From Candidatus Avimuribaculum pullicola (GTDB lineage: Bacteria > Bacteroidota > Bacteroidia > Bacteroidales > Muribaculaceae), in the NCBI GenBank assembly GCA_018716295.1, contig DVKC01000043.1, positions 1-63,127 on the forward strand: a stretch of 63,127 bases of DNA. The letters run 5' to 3'. Below, one piece after another: positions 37,809-48,671 of this stretch. How positions within the stretch are numbered: position 1 is the stretch's first letter; each line of letters begins with the position of its first letter. Both the position numbers and the translations under genes were made by a program. Below the pieces are notes generated by a model. The model saw nothing but the letters and a program-made list of their open reading frames with translations, was not told the DNA's origin and searched no databases.

Positions 37809-38306
37809 TTAGTTTTTATTTTCAACCTCGTTCAACAATTTGTTCACCAATTCGGCTTGCGCCTTGTCGCCTTCCATGTTCTTCTTAATCATCTTTTCGG
37901 CGATGGAAAGTGCAAAGCTGCTCACCTCGTTGCGGAACTGCAATTCCGACTCTTTGCGTGCTTGCTCGATTGCAAGTTTGGCAGCGTCCATTACTTTTTT
38001 AGCCTCTTCCTGAGCGGCCGCCTTGGCCTCTTCGATGATTTGGCTCTTCATCTTGGCTGCGTCACGCAATATGTCGGCTTGTTGCTTTTGGGCTTCAGCA
38101 ACATACTTCTGGGCTTCGGCTTTGGCATTGTCCAATTGCTCCTTTGCATTCCTGGCATAAAGCACACCCTTGTCGATCAAGTCGCCTCGTTCTTCAAGAC
38201 TCTTGATGATATAAGGCCATGCAAACTTTGCCAATATGAAAAACAGGATGGCAAAGAAAACGAACATCCAAAACACCAAGCCCAATTCGGGCGTGAACAG
38301 TTCCAT
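37809..38306 (-). CDS. atpF: ATP synthase b subunit
   Basis: The membrane-anchored peripheral stalk, 165 residues. A single N-terminal helix (LGLVFWMFVFFAILFFILA) leads into a long charged coiled coil rich in Ala, Glu, Lys and Gln. One b-type gene is present, so a homodimer is expected. It is 13 bp after atpE. Confidence 0.95.
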   Translation of the reverse strand: MELFTPELGLVFWMFVFFAILFFILAKFAWPYIIKSLEERGDLIDKGVLYARNAKEQLDNAKAEAQKYVAEAQKQQADILRDAAKMKSQIIEEAKAAAQEEAKKVMDAAKLAIEQARKESELQFRNEVSSFALSIAEKMIKKNMEGDKAQAELVNKLLNEVENKN

Positions 38307-38319
38307 CTATCACGAGTTT

Positions 38320-38580
<261 letters not shown>

Positions 38581-38677
38581 TTAATGTTTTTATTTTTCTT
38601 TTTTCTGTTTTTCGGGTTCTGCTCTTGACAGATACTATAATTAATGTCATTAGCCGAACCCATTGGTTTATAAGTGA

Positions 38678-39778
38678 TTATTTTGCCTCGGTCACCGCTT
38701 CTTCATGCTCGCCTCCAGCCTGGGCCAATGAGATGAACAGCGTGGAAAGCATAGTGAACACATAGGCTTGGATAAAGCTCACAAGTGTGTCGATCAACAG
38801 CATGAACACTGAGAAAGCCATCGACACAACTGTCGTAACTCCACCTATTGCAAGACCGCCGATTGCGGTAAATATGAATATCAACAATGTCAACACTATC
38901 ACTATCATGTGACCACCCATCATGTTGGCAAACAGACGCACCGTCAATGCAGCTGGCTTGGTGAATATACCGAAGAGCTCGATTACGGGCATCATCGGCA
39001 CTGGCACCTTAAGCCACCAAGGCACATCGGGCCAAAAGATGTCTTTCCAATAATGCTTGGTGCCAAACAAGTTGGTCAACAAGAAAGTGAAAATCGACAA
39101 TACCAGTGTCACGGCAAGGTTGCCCGTCAGGTTGGCACCGCCGGGGAATATAACTATCAGCCCGAGCAAGTTCATCGTGAGGATAAAAAAGAACACGGTG
39201 AGCAGGTAAGGGGCAAATTTCTTTGCCTTTGCGCCAAGTGTGGGCTTTATCACTCCATCATAGATGTAAGCCACAGTCACTTCAAACGCACCCAACCCTC
39301 TGCGCGGAGCTTTCATTCCATTGCGTTTGTACCACCCCACAAGCCAAAAAGCCATCAGGGCCACCACAAGTGCCGATATTATCAAGGCTGCTACGTTCTT
39401 GGTTATCGACAGGTCGAGCGGACGGTATTGAACCACGCCGCCATTGCCATCGGGACGCTCGCCAACGACCTTGCCGTTGTAATCGCCACCCTCGGCAATC
39501 TTAAACCCTTCGTATTCGCCACCGTGCATGAGCCTCGAAGAACTGAACAAGTGCCAGCCACCCTCATAATCGCGCACAATCACCGGCAACGGGATACGGT
39601 GCGAATGAGAAAACGGCACTTCCCAGCCATAACCGTCGCCAAGGTGTTCGAAGATAATCTCCTTGGGATTGATGGCACTCGACTCGCCGCCATCGCCACC
39701 TTCCTGCGCCAACGCTACAGGCGCGCTTGTGACGAAAAACAGCAGTACGAGCGACAATATGGTTAGTACCTTCTTCAT
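38678..39778 (-). CDS. atpB: ATP synthase a subunit with exported N-terminal extension
   Basis: The proton-channel subunit. The C-terminal half has the membrane helices and the essential Arg in LTVRLFANMMGGH (around residue 280). The N-terminal ~110 residues are unusual against E. coli: a cleavable-looking signal (MKKVLTILSLVLLFFVTSAP) and a soluble segment before the first channel helix. Similar long a subunits are known in Bacteroidetes. At 366 aa it is longer than the usual 250-270. It follows atpC by 16 bp. Confidence 0.93.
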   Translation of the reverse strand: MKKVLTILSLVLLFFVTSAPVALAQEGGDGGESSAINPKEIIFEHLGDGYGWEVPFSHSHRIPLPVIVRDYEGGWHLFSSSRLMHGGEYEGFKIAEGGDYNGKVVGERPDGNGGVVQYRPLDLSITKNVAALIISALVVALMAFWLVGWYKRNGMKAPRRGLGAFEVTVAYIYDGVIKPTLGAKAKKFAPYLLTVFFFILTMNLLGLIVIFPGGANLTGNLAVTLVLSIFTFLLTNLFGTKHYWKDIFWPDVPWWLKVPVPMMPVIELFGIFTKPAALTVRLFANMMGGHMIVIVLTLLIFIFTAIGGLAIGGVTTVVSMAFSVFMLLIDTLVSFIQAYVFTMLSTLFISLAQAGGEHEEAVTEAK

Positions 39779-39794
39779 AGTTCAAAGCATGGAA

Positions 39795-40031
39795 TTAATA
39801 TATGCACACCGACACAACATTATTGTTGATATCCGCAATACCGCCCTTGATGTCGCGTGATTCCTTCTCACCATTGACAGCACCATACAGGAGCTTGCCA
39901 GCAGCGAGTGCCGAAATCATCGCGGCGTGGTGGTCGAGCACGGTAAACAAGCCTTGCACACCTGGCATGGTCACGGCCTCTACCTCGCCCGTGTATTCCA
40001 CCTTCTCAGCCGATATTATCTTCAGTGTCAT
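39795..40031 (-). CDS. atpC: ATP synthase epsilon subunit, short form
   Basis: Only the N-terminal beta-sandwich domain is encoded (78 residues; MPGVQGLFTVLDHHAAMIS is the signature). The C-terminal two-helix regulatory domain of full-length epsilon (130-140 aa) is absent, so inhibition by extended epsilon is not expected. Short epsilon is common in Bacteroidetes. It lies between atpD and atpB, 46 bp after atpD. Confidence 0.92.
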   Translation of the reverse strand: MTLKIISAEKVEYTGEVEAVTMPGVQGLFTVLDHHAAMISALAAGKLLYGAVNGEKESRDIKGGIADINNNVVSVCIY

Positions 40032-40077
40032 AATAATCGTTTGTTAATTGGTTAACTCATATATTGCATGAAGACTT

Positions 40078-41586
<1,509 letters not shown>

Positions 41587-41642
41587 TTAATTTAGGTCTA
41601 AATTTAAGTCTCTAATATTTTAAAGGTTAGGTAATTTCTTTA

Positions 41643-42719
41643 TTAGAAATGCAGCCCATAAACTACCAGCAAGGTCATCAACACGAGGTTGAACAAGCCT
41701 ATCGGCATGAGGTATTTCCATTCCAATGCCAGCAACTGGTCGATGCGCACACGCGGGAACGACCACTTGAACCAAATGATGATGAACGAGATGAAGAATG
41801 CCTTGCCAAGGAACCACACAACCGATGGAATATAATCCATAACCATGTTGAACCCATCCCAGCCTGGCACATGCAACGGCATCCAGCCGCCAAGGAACAT
41901 GAGCGAAGCTATGCCCGAAACGATAAACAGGTTAAGATACTCGGCAAGATAGAAGAAGCCGAAGTGGATACCCGAATACTCGGTGTGGTAACCTGCCGTC
42001 AACTCATGCTCAGCTTCGGGAAGGTCAAACGGGCCACGGTTGGTTTCACCCGTAGCTGCTATGAGATATATGATAAATGCAATCACTGCCGATATATGCC
42101 CCTTGAACAGAAACCAGCCGTCGGCCTGGGCGGCTACCAGTTCAGTAACCGACATCGTGCCAGCAAGCACCACAATTGTCATTATCGACAAACCTACCGA
42201 CAACTCGTAGCTAATCATCTGTGCGCCACTACGCATTGCACCGATAAGGGTGTACTTGTTGTTACTCGACCAGCCGGCAAGCAAGATGCCAAGCACGCCA
42301 AGCGACGAAGCGGCAATCATGAAGAACACACCTATGTTGAAGTCAATGACTTGCAACCCGTTGCCCCATGGCAATACCGAGAAACTTACAACCGAAGCAA
42401 TTATCACCAAATAAGGTGCAAGGGCAAACAAGAAACGGTCGATATTTTCAAGACGTATAAGCTCCTTGATAAGGATCTTAAACATGTCGGCAAACACTTG
42501 CAAGATACCCCACGGGCCTACACGCATAGGGCCAAGGCGGCACTGGAACCAAGCACACAACTTGCGCTCATAGAAAATATAGAATATCGCCAACAAAGCA
42601 TAGACCAGCAACAGTACCACGCCAATTATGACACATTCAATCACTGTGGCTGCCCATGATGGCATCACGCTCTCCAACAGATTGTCAAACCATGTTGTTA
42701 TTGAACCAAAGTCGAACAT
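41643..42719 (-). CDS. nuoH: NADH-quinone oxidoreductase subunit H
   Basis: The eight-helix membrane subunit that holds the quinone chamber of complex I. The conserved [20 protein letters not shown] (about 61-80) and [20 protein letters not shown] (about 215-234) loops are intact. At 358 aa it is normal. The gene is followed by the atp set rather than nuoI, which is unusual. Confidence 0.95.
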   Translation of the reverse strand: MFDFGSITTWFDNLLESVMPSWAATVIECVIIGVVLLLVYALLAIFYIFYERKLCAWFQCRLGPMRVGPWGILQVFADMFKILIKELIRLENIDRFLFALAPYLVIIASVVSFSVLPWGNGLQVIDFNIGVFFMIAASSLGVLGILLAGWSSNNKYTLIGAMRSGAQMISYELSVGLSIMTIVVLAGTMSVTELVAAQADGWFLFKGHISAVIAFIIYLIAATGETNRGPFDLPEAEHELTAGYHTEYSGIHFGFFYLAEYLNLFIVSGIASLMFLGGWMPLHVPGWDGFNMVMDYIPSVVWFLGKAFFISFIIIWFKWSFPRVRIDQLLALEWKYLMPIGLFNLVLMTLLVVYGLHF

Positions 42720-42758
42720 AATAATATCTCGTGTGTTTTAATTTCGTGAATAATATTG

Positions 42759-44399
42759 TTAACGGTCAATGTCGGGGATTACATAGTCAAGCGATGCTGT
42801 GATAGTAATCAAGTCGGCAATCTTATATCCGCTGCACGCCTTGTCAACCGACCCTACAAGGTTCAAGCACGGGCTGTTGAAGTGCATACGATAAGGATTT
42901 TTCTCTCCTGTGCTTTCAATATACACGCCGAATGCGCCACGGCTTGCCTCGACTTGCTGGAACCAGCTTCCTGCGGGCAACTTGATAATCTTCGGCACTT
43001 TCGGGGCGATATAGTCGTTACCAGGCTCTTTTTCAAGCATGTCGCACAACTGTTCAAGCAATTTGACGCACTGCTCAATCTCGCGCATTCTCACCATGTA
43101 GCGGGCAAAGCTGTCGCCAGCAGTTTCGGTGATTTCCTCAAAGTCGAGTTCATTATATATCGAGTAGGGGGCAGTTTTACGCACGTCGCAATGCCATCCT
43201 GTTGCACGTCCCGACGGGCCTGTAACCGCGTAACTGATAGCATCTTCCTTGGTGAGCACGCCTACGCCCTTGGTACGGTTCTGCGCAATCACATTGCCAG
43301 TGAATAGTTTGTGGTACTCTTTCAGACGCTCTGGCATGATGCTGCATATTGCACGGACATCCTTTACAAAATCGGGATGAACATCGGCAACAACGCCGCC
43401 AATCACATTGTAATGCAACGACATGCGTGCGCCACACGTCTTTTCAAATATATCAAGTATTTCTTCACGTTCACGGAAACCATAGAAGAATGCTGTCGTA
43501 GCACCCATATCCATAGTCATACAGCCATACGACAGCAAGTGTGACGAAAGGCGCATCAACTCATCCATCATCACGCGGATAATCTGTGCGCGGCGGGGCA
43601 CCTCGATACCCAGTGCCTTTTCAATACACAAGCACAAGCAATGGCGGTTCTGATGTGCCGACATATAGTCCATACGGTCGGTAAACATCAGTGTCTGCGG
43701 ATAGGTCTTCGACTCACACAGTTTTTCTATGCCTCGGTGGATATAGCCACACATCGGGTCAACCTTTAAGATGGTTTCGCCATCGATGCTTGCACGCAAG
43801 CGCATCACACCGTGGGTGGATGGGTGCTGCGGGCCGAAGTTCACCACATATTCTTCATCGGCAAACACTCTGCCGTCGATTTTCTTCACTTTCCCGTCGG
43901 CCTCTTCCACATAAGTGGCAGTGGCATCTTCATCGGGTTCCTGGTTAAGCCGCACTGGGTTCAACTCGGGATTGGCATCATAATCCTTGCGCAATGGGTA
44001 TCCCACCCAGTCGGTACGCAAGAAAAGGCGACGCATATCTGGGTGACCTATGAATACAATGCCATAGAAGTCATACACTTCCCTTTCGTGGAACAAAGCC
44101 ACTTTCCACAAGTCACTCACGCTATGCAACATGGGGTGTTCGCGGTCGGTAGTGGCCACTTTCACCATCAAGTGCTCTTGTGTCTTTGTCGAAGTGAAAT
44201 AGTAAATGCACCCCAACGACTCTTTCCAATCGCAACCGATGATGCCCACGAGATAATCAAATCCCAAATCAGCATTCTCTTTCAACTGCGTGGCGAGCCC
44301 ATGCCACTGCTTGTCATCGACCGTCACACGCAATTCCTCGCCCTGCTCGAATGTCGCCGTAGGGCAAAGTTGGCTGATTGTTTCTTGTATATTTGCCAT
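42759..44399 (-). CDS. nuoCD: NADH-quinone oxidoreductase fused C/D subunit
   Basis: A natural fusion of the 30-kDa (NuoC, about residues 1-150) and 49-kDa (NuoD, about 170-546) subunits of the peripheral arm. GYPLRKDYD marks the end of NuoC. NFGPQHPSTHGVMRL is the NuoD start, and its conserved His is near the quinone site. It follows nuoB by 67 bp and precedes nuoH by 39 bp. Confidence 0.95.
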   Translation of the reverse strand: MANIQETISQLCPTATFEQGEELRVTVDDKQWHGLATQLKENADLGFDYLVGIIGCDWKESLGCIYYFTSTKTQEHLMVKVATTDREHPMLHSVSDLWKVALFHEREVYDFYGIVFIGHPDMRRLFLRTDWVGYPLRKDYDANPELNPVRLNQEPDEDATATYVEEADGKVKKIDGRVFADEEYVVNFGPQHPSTHGVMRLRASIDGETILKVDPMCGYIHRGIEKLCESKTYPQTLMFTDRMDYMSAHQNRHCLCLCIEKALGIEVPRRAQIIRVMMDELMRLSSHLLSYGCMTMDMGATTAFFYGFREREEILDIFEKTCGARMSLHYNVIGGVVADVHPDFVKDVRAICSIMPERLKEYHKLFTGNVIAQNRTKGVGVLTKEDAISYAVTGPSGRATGWHCDVRKTAPYSIYNELDFEEITETAGDSFARYMVRMREIEQCVKLLEQLCDMLEKEPGNDYIAPKVPKIIKLPAGSWFQQVEASRGAFGVYIESTGEKNPYRMHFNSPCLNLVGSVDKACSGYKIADLITITASLDYVIPDIDR

Positions 44400-44466
44400 T
44401 ATATATAATGTGTAATATATTCGTTATACTTTTATAATTCCTTTCTTCTTCCAACAGCCCATGCGA

Positions 44467-45078
44467 TTATCTCATAGACTCTGATTTCTCGGGATGCTCG
44501 GCAAGGAAATCATTTAATTTTTCCTGGCGATTGACACCGCCGAAGAAACGTTCAACCTTGATCTTGCGCTGCAACTGCATCAGGCCATAGAACATGGCCT
44601 CGGGACGCGGCGGACAACCCGGGATATAAACGTCGATAGGTATCAACTTGTCAACACCGTCAACCACGCAATACGACCCCTTGAACGGACCGCCCGAAAC
44701 AGCGCAACCGCCGCAAGCTATTGCATACTTTGGTTCGGCAAGCTGTTCCCACAAGCGAACAAGTGCCGGTGCCATGCGGTGTACTATGGTACCTTGCACC
44801 ATTATATAATCGGCCTGGCGAGCCGAGTTGCGTGCCACCTCAAAGCCGAAACGTGCCATGTCGTGGCGGGCTGCACCGAGGTGCATGAACTCGATAGCGC
44901 AGCAACTGGTGCCAAAGCACAACGGCCATAGCGAATTGGCACGTCCCCAGTTGATGAGCTTGTCAAACTGGCCAACTACCACATTCGTTCCGCTGGCATT
45001 GAGTTCTTCGACAAGTTTATCAATATATTCGTTATCCTTGAAGTCTTCACGCTTCATGCTTTTTATATTCACTTCCAT
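44467..45078 (-). CDS. nuoB: NADH-quinone oxidoreductase subunit B
   Basis: NuoB carries the terminal 4Fe-4S cluster N2. Ligands are visible as the tandem Cys59-Cys60 ([10 protein letters not shown]), then Cys in [10 protein letters not shown] (near 125) and GCPPRPE (155). I chose the ATG at 45078, which overlaps the nuoA end by 10 bp. An in-frame ATG at 45099 would add seven residues inside nuoA. Length is about 203 aa. Confidence 0.95.
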   Translation of the reverse strand: MEVNIKSMKREDFKDNEYIDKLVEELNASGTNVVVGQFDKLINWGRANSLWPLCFGTSCCAIEFMHLGAARHDMARFGFEVARNSARQADYIMVQGTIVHRMAPALVRLWEQLAEPKYAIACGGCAVSGGPFKGSYCVVDGVDKLIPIDVYIPGCPPRPEAMFYGLMQLQRKIKVERFFGGVNRQEKLNDFLAEHPEKSESMR

Positions 45079-45443
45079 TGCAATGCTCCTTTCCGCCAAG
45101 CGTATGCAAGGCCCAAAATCAATACTACCAAAAATACCAATACGCTCAACAGTCCATTAGGGCCAAGGCTACGGCAAACAGCAGCCCAAGGGAAGAGGAA
45201 GACGGTCTCCACGTCAAACATAAGGAACAAGATTGCAAACAGGTAATACCCTACCTTGAATTGCACCATGCTTTCACCTCGTGTTTCCACACCACACTCA
45301 TATGGCTCACCTTTTTGCAATGAGAATGAACGAGGCGAAATCAACCGCGCTATTATTAATGCCGCGGCGACAAGCCCTATTCCCGTCAACAGTGCTACGA
45401 CCATCAACGTCGTACTTTGAATACCGAATACTGATAATTCCAT
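45069..45443 (-). CDS. nuoA: NADH-quinone oxidoreductase subunit A
   Basis: A three-helix membrane subunit, 124 residues. [11 protein letters not shown] (near residue 44) includes the conserved Cys of the loop that changes shape in active/deactive transitions. [15 protein letters not shown] follows with the conserved Asp/Glu. It is the first gene of the cluster. The upstream gap reaches the PP2C-like gene. Confidence 0.95.
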   Translation of the reverse strand: MELSVFGIQSTTLMVVALLTGIGLVAAALIIARLISPRSFSLQKGEPYECGVETRGESMVQFKVGYYLFAILFLMFDVETVFLFPWAAVCRSLGPNGLLSVLVFLVVLILGLAYAWRKGALQWK

Positions 45444-45955
45444 ATTTATATATTACTTTCAATATTTATATTTCACTTTTCTCTTGACACTACAGAAAAA
45501 ACACAAAAAGATGAGCACCTGATTGCACATCGCCCGACTTGTGTGGCGACTGTGACTATTGCTGCCCATCTCGTCTTTCCACTTTAGTGCCGGCCTCATA
45601 CGCTGCTTGCCGAGGCTCATTTGGCATATACCGATGCCCATGTCGATTGCGGCATGTATTGGATAGTGATATGTCATTCCTTTTTTGCACAGGTATAAGT
45701 CATTTAAGTGTATTTTCACAATACAACACGTTAAAAAACACTCAAGTGCAGTAGTGACACATCGAGCGATCACGAACGCGGTATTTTTGATGTGCAAATA
45801 TACTAATGTTTTTCTATTTACCCGAAAAATATCAACCTTAATATTTGTCAATTTTTCACACACAATGCACCTTATGCCCCGAAATCGCAGCCAAATATCG
45901 CCTTTCTGCAAATTCGTGGTAAACGTAAATGTAAATGGAAGAATTATTATTGCCC
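45444..45955. other. 512-bp gap holding the nuo-atp promoter region
   Basis: No convincing gene is seen. A TATATTTG box on the minus strand at about 45787-45794 is the best -7 candidate for nuoA and would give a leader of about 340 nt. A weak long ORF across the region lacks any family match and is rejected. Confidence 0.45.
45787..45794 (-). promoter_or_regulatory. Candidate nuo-atp operon -7 box (TATATTTG)
   Basis: It matches TAnnTTTG. The -33 element at the usual distance is poor (CGAAAA on the plus strand). It lies far from nuoA, so another promoter may exist. Confidence 0.3.
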
Positions 45956-46804
45956 CTATCGACCGATTACACTCAACACGAAAGCAAACACTATTAACAG
46001 CAAAAGCACGATGAGAATCACCACCATGCACATTTGCCAAGCACCTCGACGCGGCACTTCCACCGACGATCCCGCCACTGCCTGCATCTTGCCGGCATCC
46101 GCCACAGCATCATCGTCGCACTGCACATCAGTTATGCGCACCAGGCATTCGCAACGACAGGCACTGCCAACCGAAGCATAGACCAACCGCTGCAATTTTT
46201 CACCATCGCCAATGGCCGCATCGCCCAACAGCGACACAATCTCCTCATCGGCCATAATGCCAGCACGCCCCTTGCTCAAATATATGTAATCGCCAGCCTG
46301 TAAATCGGTGAGATTTTTAAGCGACGCATCTTGCAAATGCACTTTGCCGCCATCGCCAAGCACCGAACTTCCGCAACTACCGGGCGAACGGTACACAATT
46401 CCGCTACCAGGCCTTACGAGCATTGCTTGCGCCCCGCCAGTAGAGGCAAAAAAACACCCACCGCGATGCAGCAACGCTACTGCAAGCGAAACGCCACCGC
46501 CACATTGCCCGCCAGCCACGCCCAACGAATCAAGCACATCGCCAGCCGAATGCAAAGCCTCGTCGAACACCTTGCAATCAAACGGCTTGTCGGCATCAAA
46601 TCCCGCACTTACCGTGTCGCACACAGCATGATACACAGCCCTTGTCGCCACCTCGTCGGCTCCATGGCAGCCACACACATCACACACGGCAAAAAAGCGG
46701 CTATCCTCACTCGCCGTATCGGGCGACGGATAGACACAACCGCCACCGCCATCGGCAGCAGCCACTGTGCAATTCAACAAAGGTGTGGCAATCTTGAACT
46801 TCAT
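45956..46804 (-). CDS. Degenerate PP2C-like protein with C-terminal membrane anchor
   Basis: The protein follows the PP2C layout: ED near residue 31, VCDVCGCHGADEVATRAV where active enzymes have ADGMGGH, and a glycine-rich strand region (GGQCGGGVSLAVALLHRGG). Several metal-binding Asp positions are lost: GDSR is replaced by TGGAQA, and the late SDG motif by KGRAG. The first Asp is kept. It ends in one strong membrane helix (MVVILIVLLLLIVFAFVLS). It is probably a pseudophosphatase or binding protein. Cys content is high. The ATG at 46804 is preferred over 46858. Confidence 0.6.
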   Translation of the reverse strand: MKFKIATPLLNCTVAAADGGGGCVYPSPDTASEDSRFFAVCDVCGCHGADEVATRAVYHAVCDTVSAGFDADKPFDCKVFDEALHSAGDVLDSLGVAGGQCGGGVSLAVALLHRGGCFFASTGGAQAMLVRPGSGIVYRSPGSCGSSVLGDGGKVHLQDASLKNLTDLQAGDYIYLSKGRAGIMADEEIVSLLGDAAIGDGEKLQRLVYASVGSACRCECLVRITDVQCDDDAVADAGKMQAVAGSSVEVPRRGAWQMCMVVILIVLLLLIVFAFVLSVIGR

Positions 46805-47025
46805 TAATACAAGGATTGAACAATTAAACAGGTCGCCATATATCACACGCCGCGCCATCGCGCCGGGAATCTCTCAAATACCACAAAAGCCAATTTAAAT
46901 TTGCCAGCACAAAACAAGCTATTTTGAACATTGATTCAATGCACCCTGCTACAATACCTTTACTCCGCACCAAAGCAGGATAAGCATCTTCACAAAACAT
47001 TCTTGGCAAAATCCAAACAACTTCT

Positions 47026-47063
47026 AAAAAAATTAGGGCTGCCTCATATTATAAGGTAGCCTT
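47026..47063 (-). terminator. Terminator after tRNA-Val
   Basis: AGGGCTGCCT pairs with AGGTAGCCTT (two G-U pairs) and is followed on the minus strand by a T run. It lies 13 bp past the tRNA 3' end. Confidence 0.75.
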
Positions 47064-47076
47064 AATATCAATTTCG

Positions 47077-47151
47077 TGGGCGTTGACGGATTCGAACCGC
47101 CGACCCTCTGCTTGTAAGGCAGATGCTCTGAACCAGCTGAGCTAAACGCCC
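47077..47151 (-). tRNA. tRNA-Val (anticodon TAC)
   Basis: A 75-nt cloverleaf: acceptor GGGCGTT pairing with AACGCCC, D-arm AGCTCAGCTGGTTCAGAGC, anticodon loop CTTACAA and T-loop GGTTCGAATCC. The CCA is not encoded. A consensus promoter lies just upstream. Confidence 0.95.
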
Positions 47152-47173
47152 TGCAATTTCTGTTTTTGCACTG

Positions 47174-47204
47174 CAAAGTTACTACAATTTTCTAAATCTC
47201 CAAA
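47174..47204 (-). promoter_or_regulatory. tRNA-Val promoter
   Basis: TTTG (47201-47204) and TAACTTTG (47174-47181) are spaced by 19 bp, an exact match to the Bacteroidetes consensus. Confidence 0.8.
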
Positions 47205-47402
47205 ATTTTCTTCCACAATTCTCCACCGCAAGATTAATTCATTGATTTTCACACATTTGTAACAATTATCGTCTTCCTTCACCACACCAAACATGCATTT
47301 CCGGCACAGCACCGGCAGAGCGATGAATGCTAAAAACCACTGTAATACAAATAATTGAAACAAAATTAGTATCTTCGCATCAGATTAAGAACAAAAGACG
47401 CT

Positions 47403-48014
47403 ATGATTACAAATCGTGAAGAAGTAATTGACCGAGCATTCGAGGTATTTCTCAAAATGAACTATGAGAAAGCAAGCATTAACACGCTTGCCAAAGCCTG
47501 CGGGCTAACCAAAACGGGCATCGTCTATTATTTCCCACATAAATTAGACTTATTCATGGCTGTGGCCGACAAATATGTGCTGCGAATGCACGAACCAGGA
47601 AACAAGTTCCCTGCTCCCGCCGATACGCTGGCTGAATTTATCGGGCAATACGTGGCTGGGGTGAACGCTTCCATGAAAAGGATAGTCGGACTGGTTGGCG
47701 ACAGCCTCAACCCAAACGATTGCTGCCCAAACTTCTATTATTTTCATTTCCTGTCACAGGTGCGCATGTATTATCCGGGCATCAGACAGAAAATCGAGAG
47801 GATTTTCTGCCAAGACCATGAGCTGTGGGAGAAAGTCATACGGAAAGCAAAAGAAAGCGGTGAAATCAAGAGCGACACCGACGTGAAGAAAACAGCGACC
47901 ATGTTCAGACAAATGTTTTTCGGACTGTCCTACGAGCAAGCGTTCCTTAATGGTTTGAACGTGGACAAACTTGAAGAAAACTTCCGCTACATTTATTCGT
48001 TACTGAAAGCCTGA
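47403..48014 (+). CDS. TetR-family transcriptional regulator
   Basis: A 203-residue regulator. The N-terminal TetR helix-turn-helix is clear (INTLAKACGLTKTGIVYYFP, then HKLDLFMAVADKY, residues ~25-57). The C-terminal ligand domain is of the usual length. A near-perfect palindrome lies 40-60 bp past its stop and immediately before the recombinase promoter; it may be this protein's operator. Regulated genes that normally follow such regulators (for example efflux genes) are absent, suggesting the cassette array replaced or displaced them. Confidence 0.85.
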   Translation: MITNREEVIDRAFEVFLKMNYEKASINTLAKACGLTKTGIVYYFPHKLDLFMAVADKYVLRMHEPGNKFPAPADTLAEFIGQYVAGVNASMKRIVGLVGDSLNPNDCCPNFYYFHFLSQVRMYYPGIRQKIERIFCQDHELWEKVIRKAKESGEIKSDTDVKKTATMFRQMFFGLSYEQAFLNGLNVDKLEENFRYIYSLLKA

Positions 48015-48054
48015 AAACATTTTAGCTTTTTATCACATTATTTTTTGCCCTATT

Positions 48055-48075
48055 TTTTTGAACGGTCGTTCAAAA
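48055..48075 (+). promoter_or_regulatory. Palindromic operator-like site
   Basis: TTTTTGAACG and CGTTCAAAAA flank a central GT, a perfect 10-bp inverted repeat. Its position between the TetR gene and the -7 box of the recombinase gene suits a TetR operator. Confidence 0.6.
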
Positions 48076-48091
48076 ATAAATGTTTTTATCT

Positions 48092-48099
48092 TATCTTTG
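48092..48099 (+). promoter_or_regulatory. Recombinase/array -7 box (TATCTTTG)
   Basis: It matches TAnnTTTG and lies 25 bp upstream of the recombinase ATG. It could drive the recombinase fragment and read into the first cassettes. Confidence 0.5.
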
Positions 48100-48124
48100 T
48101 GCACGTGAAGTAACATTCAGCAGC

Positions 48125-48580
48125 ATGGATAAGGTTCAGAAACAACGAGGCAGCATCGTTCTGTTCAAGGAAATAAGGAATGGTGCGGATTATATCTGGA
48201 TAAACTATTCGGGCAACCCGTCTGTCGCCTTATTACTCTCCCAAGCCGCTCAAGTGGAAATGGCTGGCAACGGTCCTGCCTACATAGCGGCGGAATACCA
48301 CAAAGAACCATACTCGGCAAGCGCATTGGTGAAAGTGCTGAAAGAAGCCGCACAACGTGCGGGCATCAAGCATCGGGTACATGTACACATGTTGCGCCAT
48401 TCATTTGCGACCCATCTGCTGGAACAAGGGACAGACCTACATACGATACAGGAACTGCTTGGACACAATGATATAAAGACCACAGCCATATATCTTCATA
48501 CCTCGAATGCACATAAAACTAAAATTCCAAACCCGCTTGATTCGTTGGATGATTCGTATGGTGCAGCTATTAGAGATTAG
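48125..48580 (+). CDS. Shortened tyrosine recombinase (integrase) with catalytic C-terminus
   Basis: Only 151 residues, against about 300-400 for a complete enzyme. The C-terminal half is a good XerC/D-integron-type catalytic domain: [13 protein letters not shown] (His88, Arg91), TIQELLGH (His114) and IYLH with Tyr123 as probable nucleophile. The first catalytic Arg region and the core-binding domain are missing. The N-terminal ~45 residues do not look like that missing part; they may be the original N-terminus joined by an internal deletion. The copy is therefore probably inactive alone. It heads an array of immunity-type cassettes. Confidence 0.75.
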   Translation: MDKVQKQRGSIVLFKEIRNGADYIWINYSGNPSVALLLSQAAQVEMAGNGPAYIAAEYHKEPYSASALVKVLKEAAQRAGIKHRVHVHMLRHSFATHLLEQGTDLHTIQELLGHNDIKTTAIYLHTSNAHKTKIPNPLDSLDDSYGAAIRD

Positions 48581-48585
48581 GAAAC

Positions 48586-48654
48586 ACACCTGCCGGGTGT
48601 CGGTTATCGAAATATCCTATACCTACAGGTGTATTTATAAACAAATTACCGACA
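48586..48654 (+). other. Possible attI-like site after the recombinase gene
   Basis: Two inverted pairs are interleaved: ACACCTG (48586-48592) with CAGGTGT (48626-48632), and TGTCGGT (48598-48604) with ACCGACA (48648-48654). The right end, AAATTACCGACAACGAA, resembles the left edge of the cassette sites downstream. It sits where an integron would carry its primary recombination site. It could also be an RNA pseudoknot controlling expression. Confidence 0.45.
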
Positions 48655-48671
48655 ACGAATAAAGTTATAAA

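Noticed and set aside
45459-46040. 193-codon minus-strand ORF upstream of nuoA
   Set aside because: Odd composition, no domain, overlaps the PP2C-like gene and the likely nuo promoter region.
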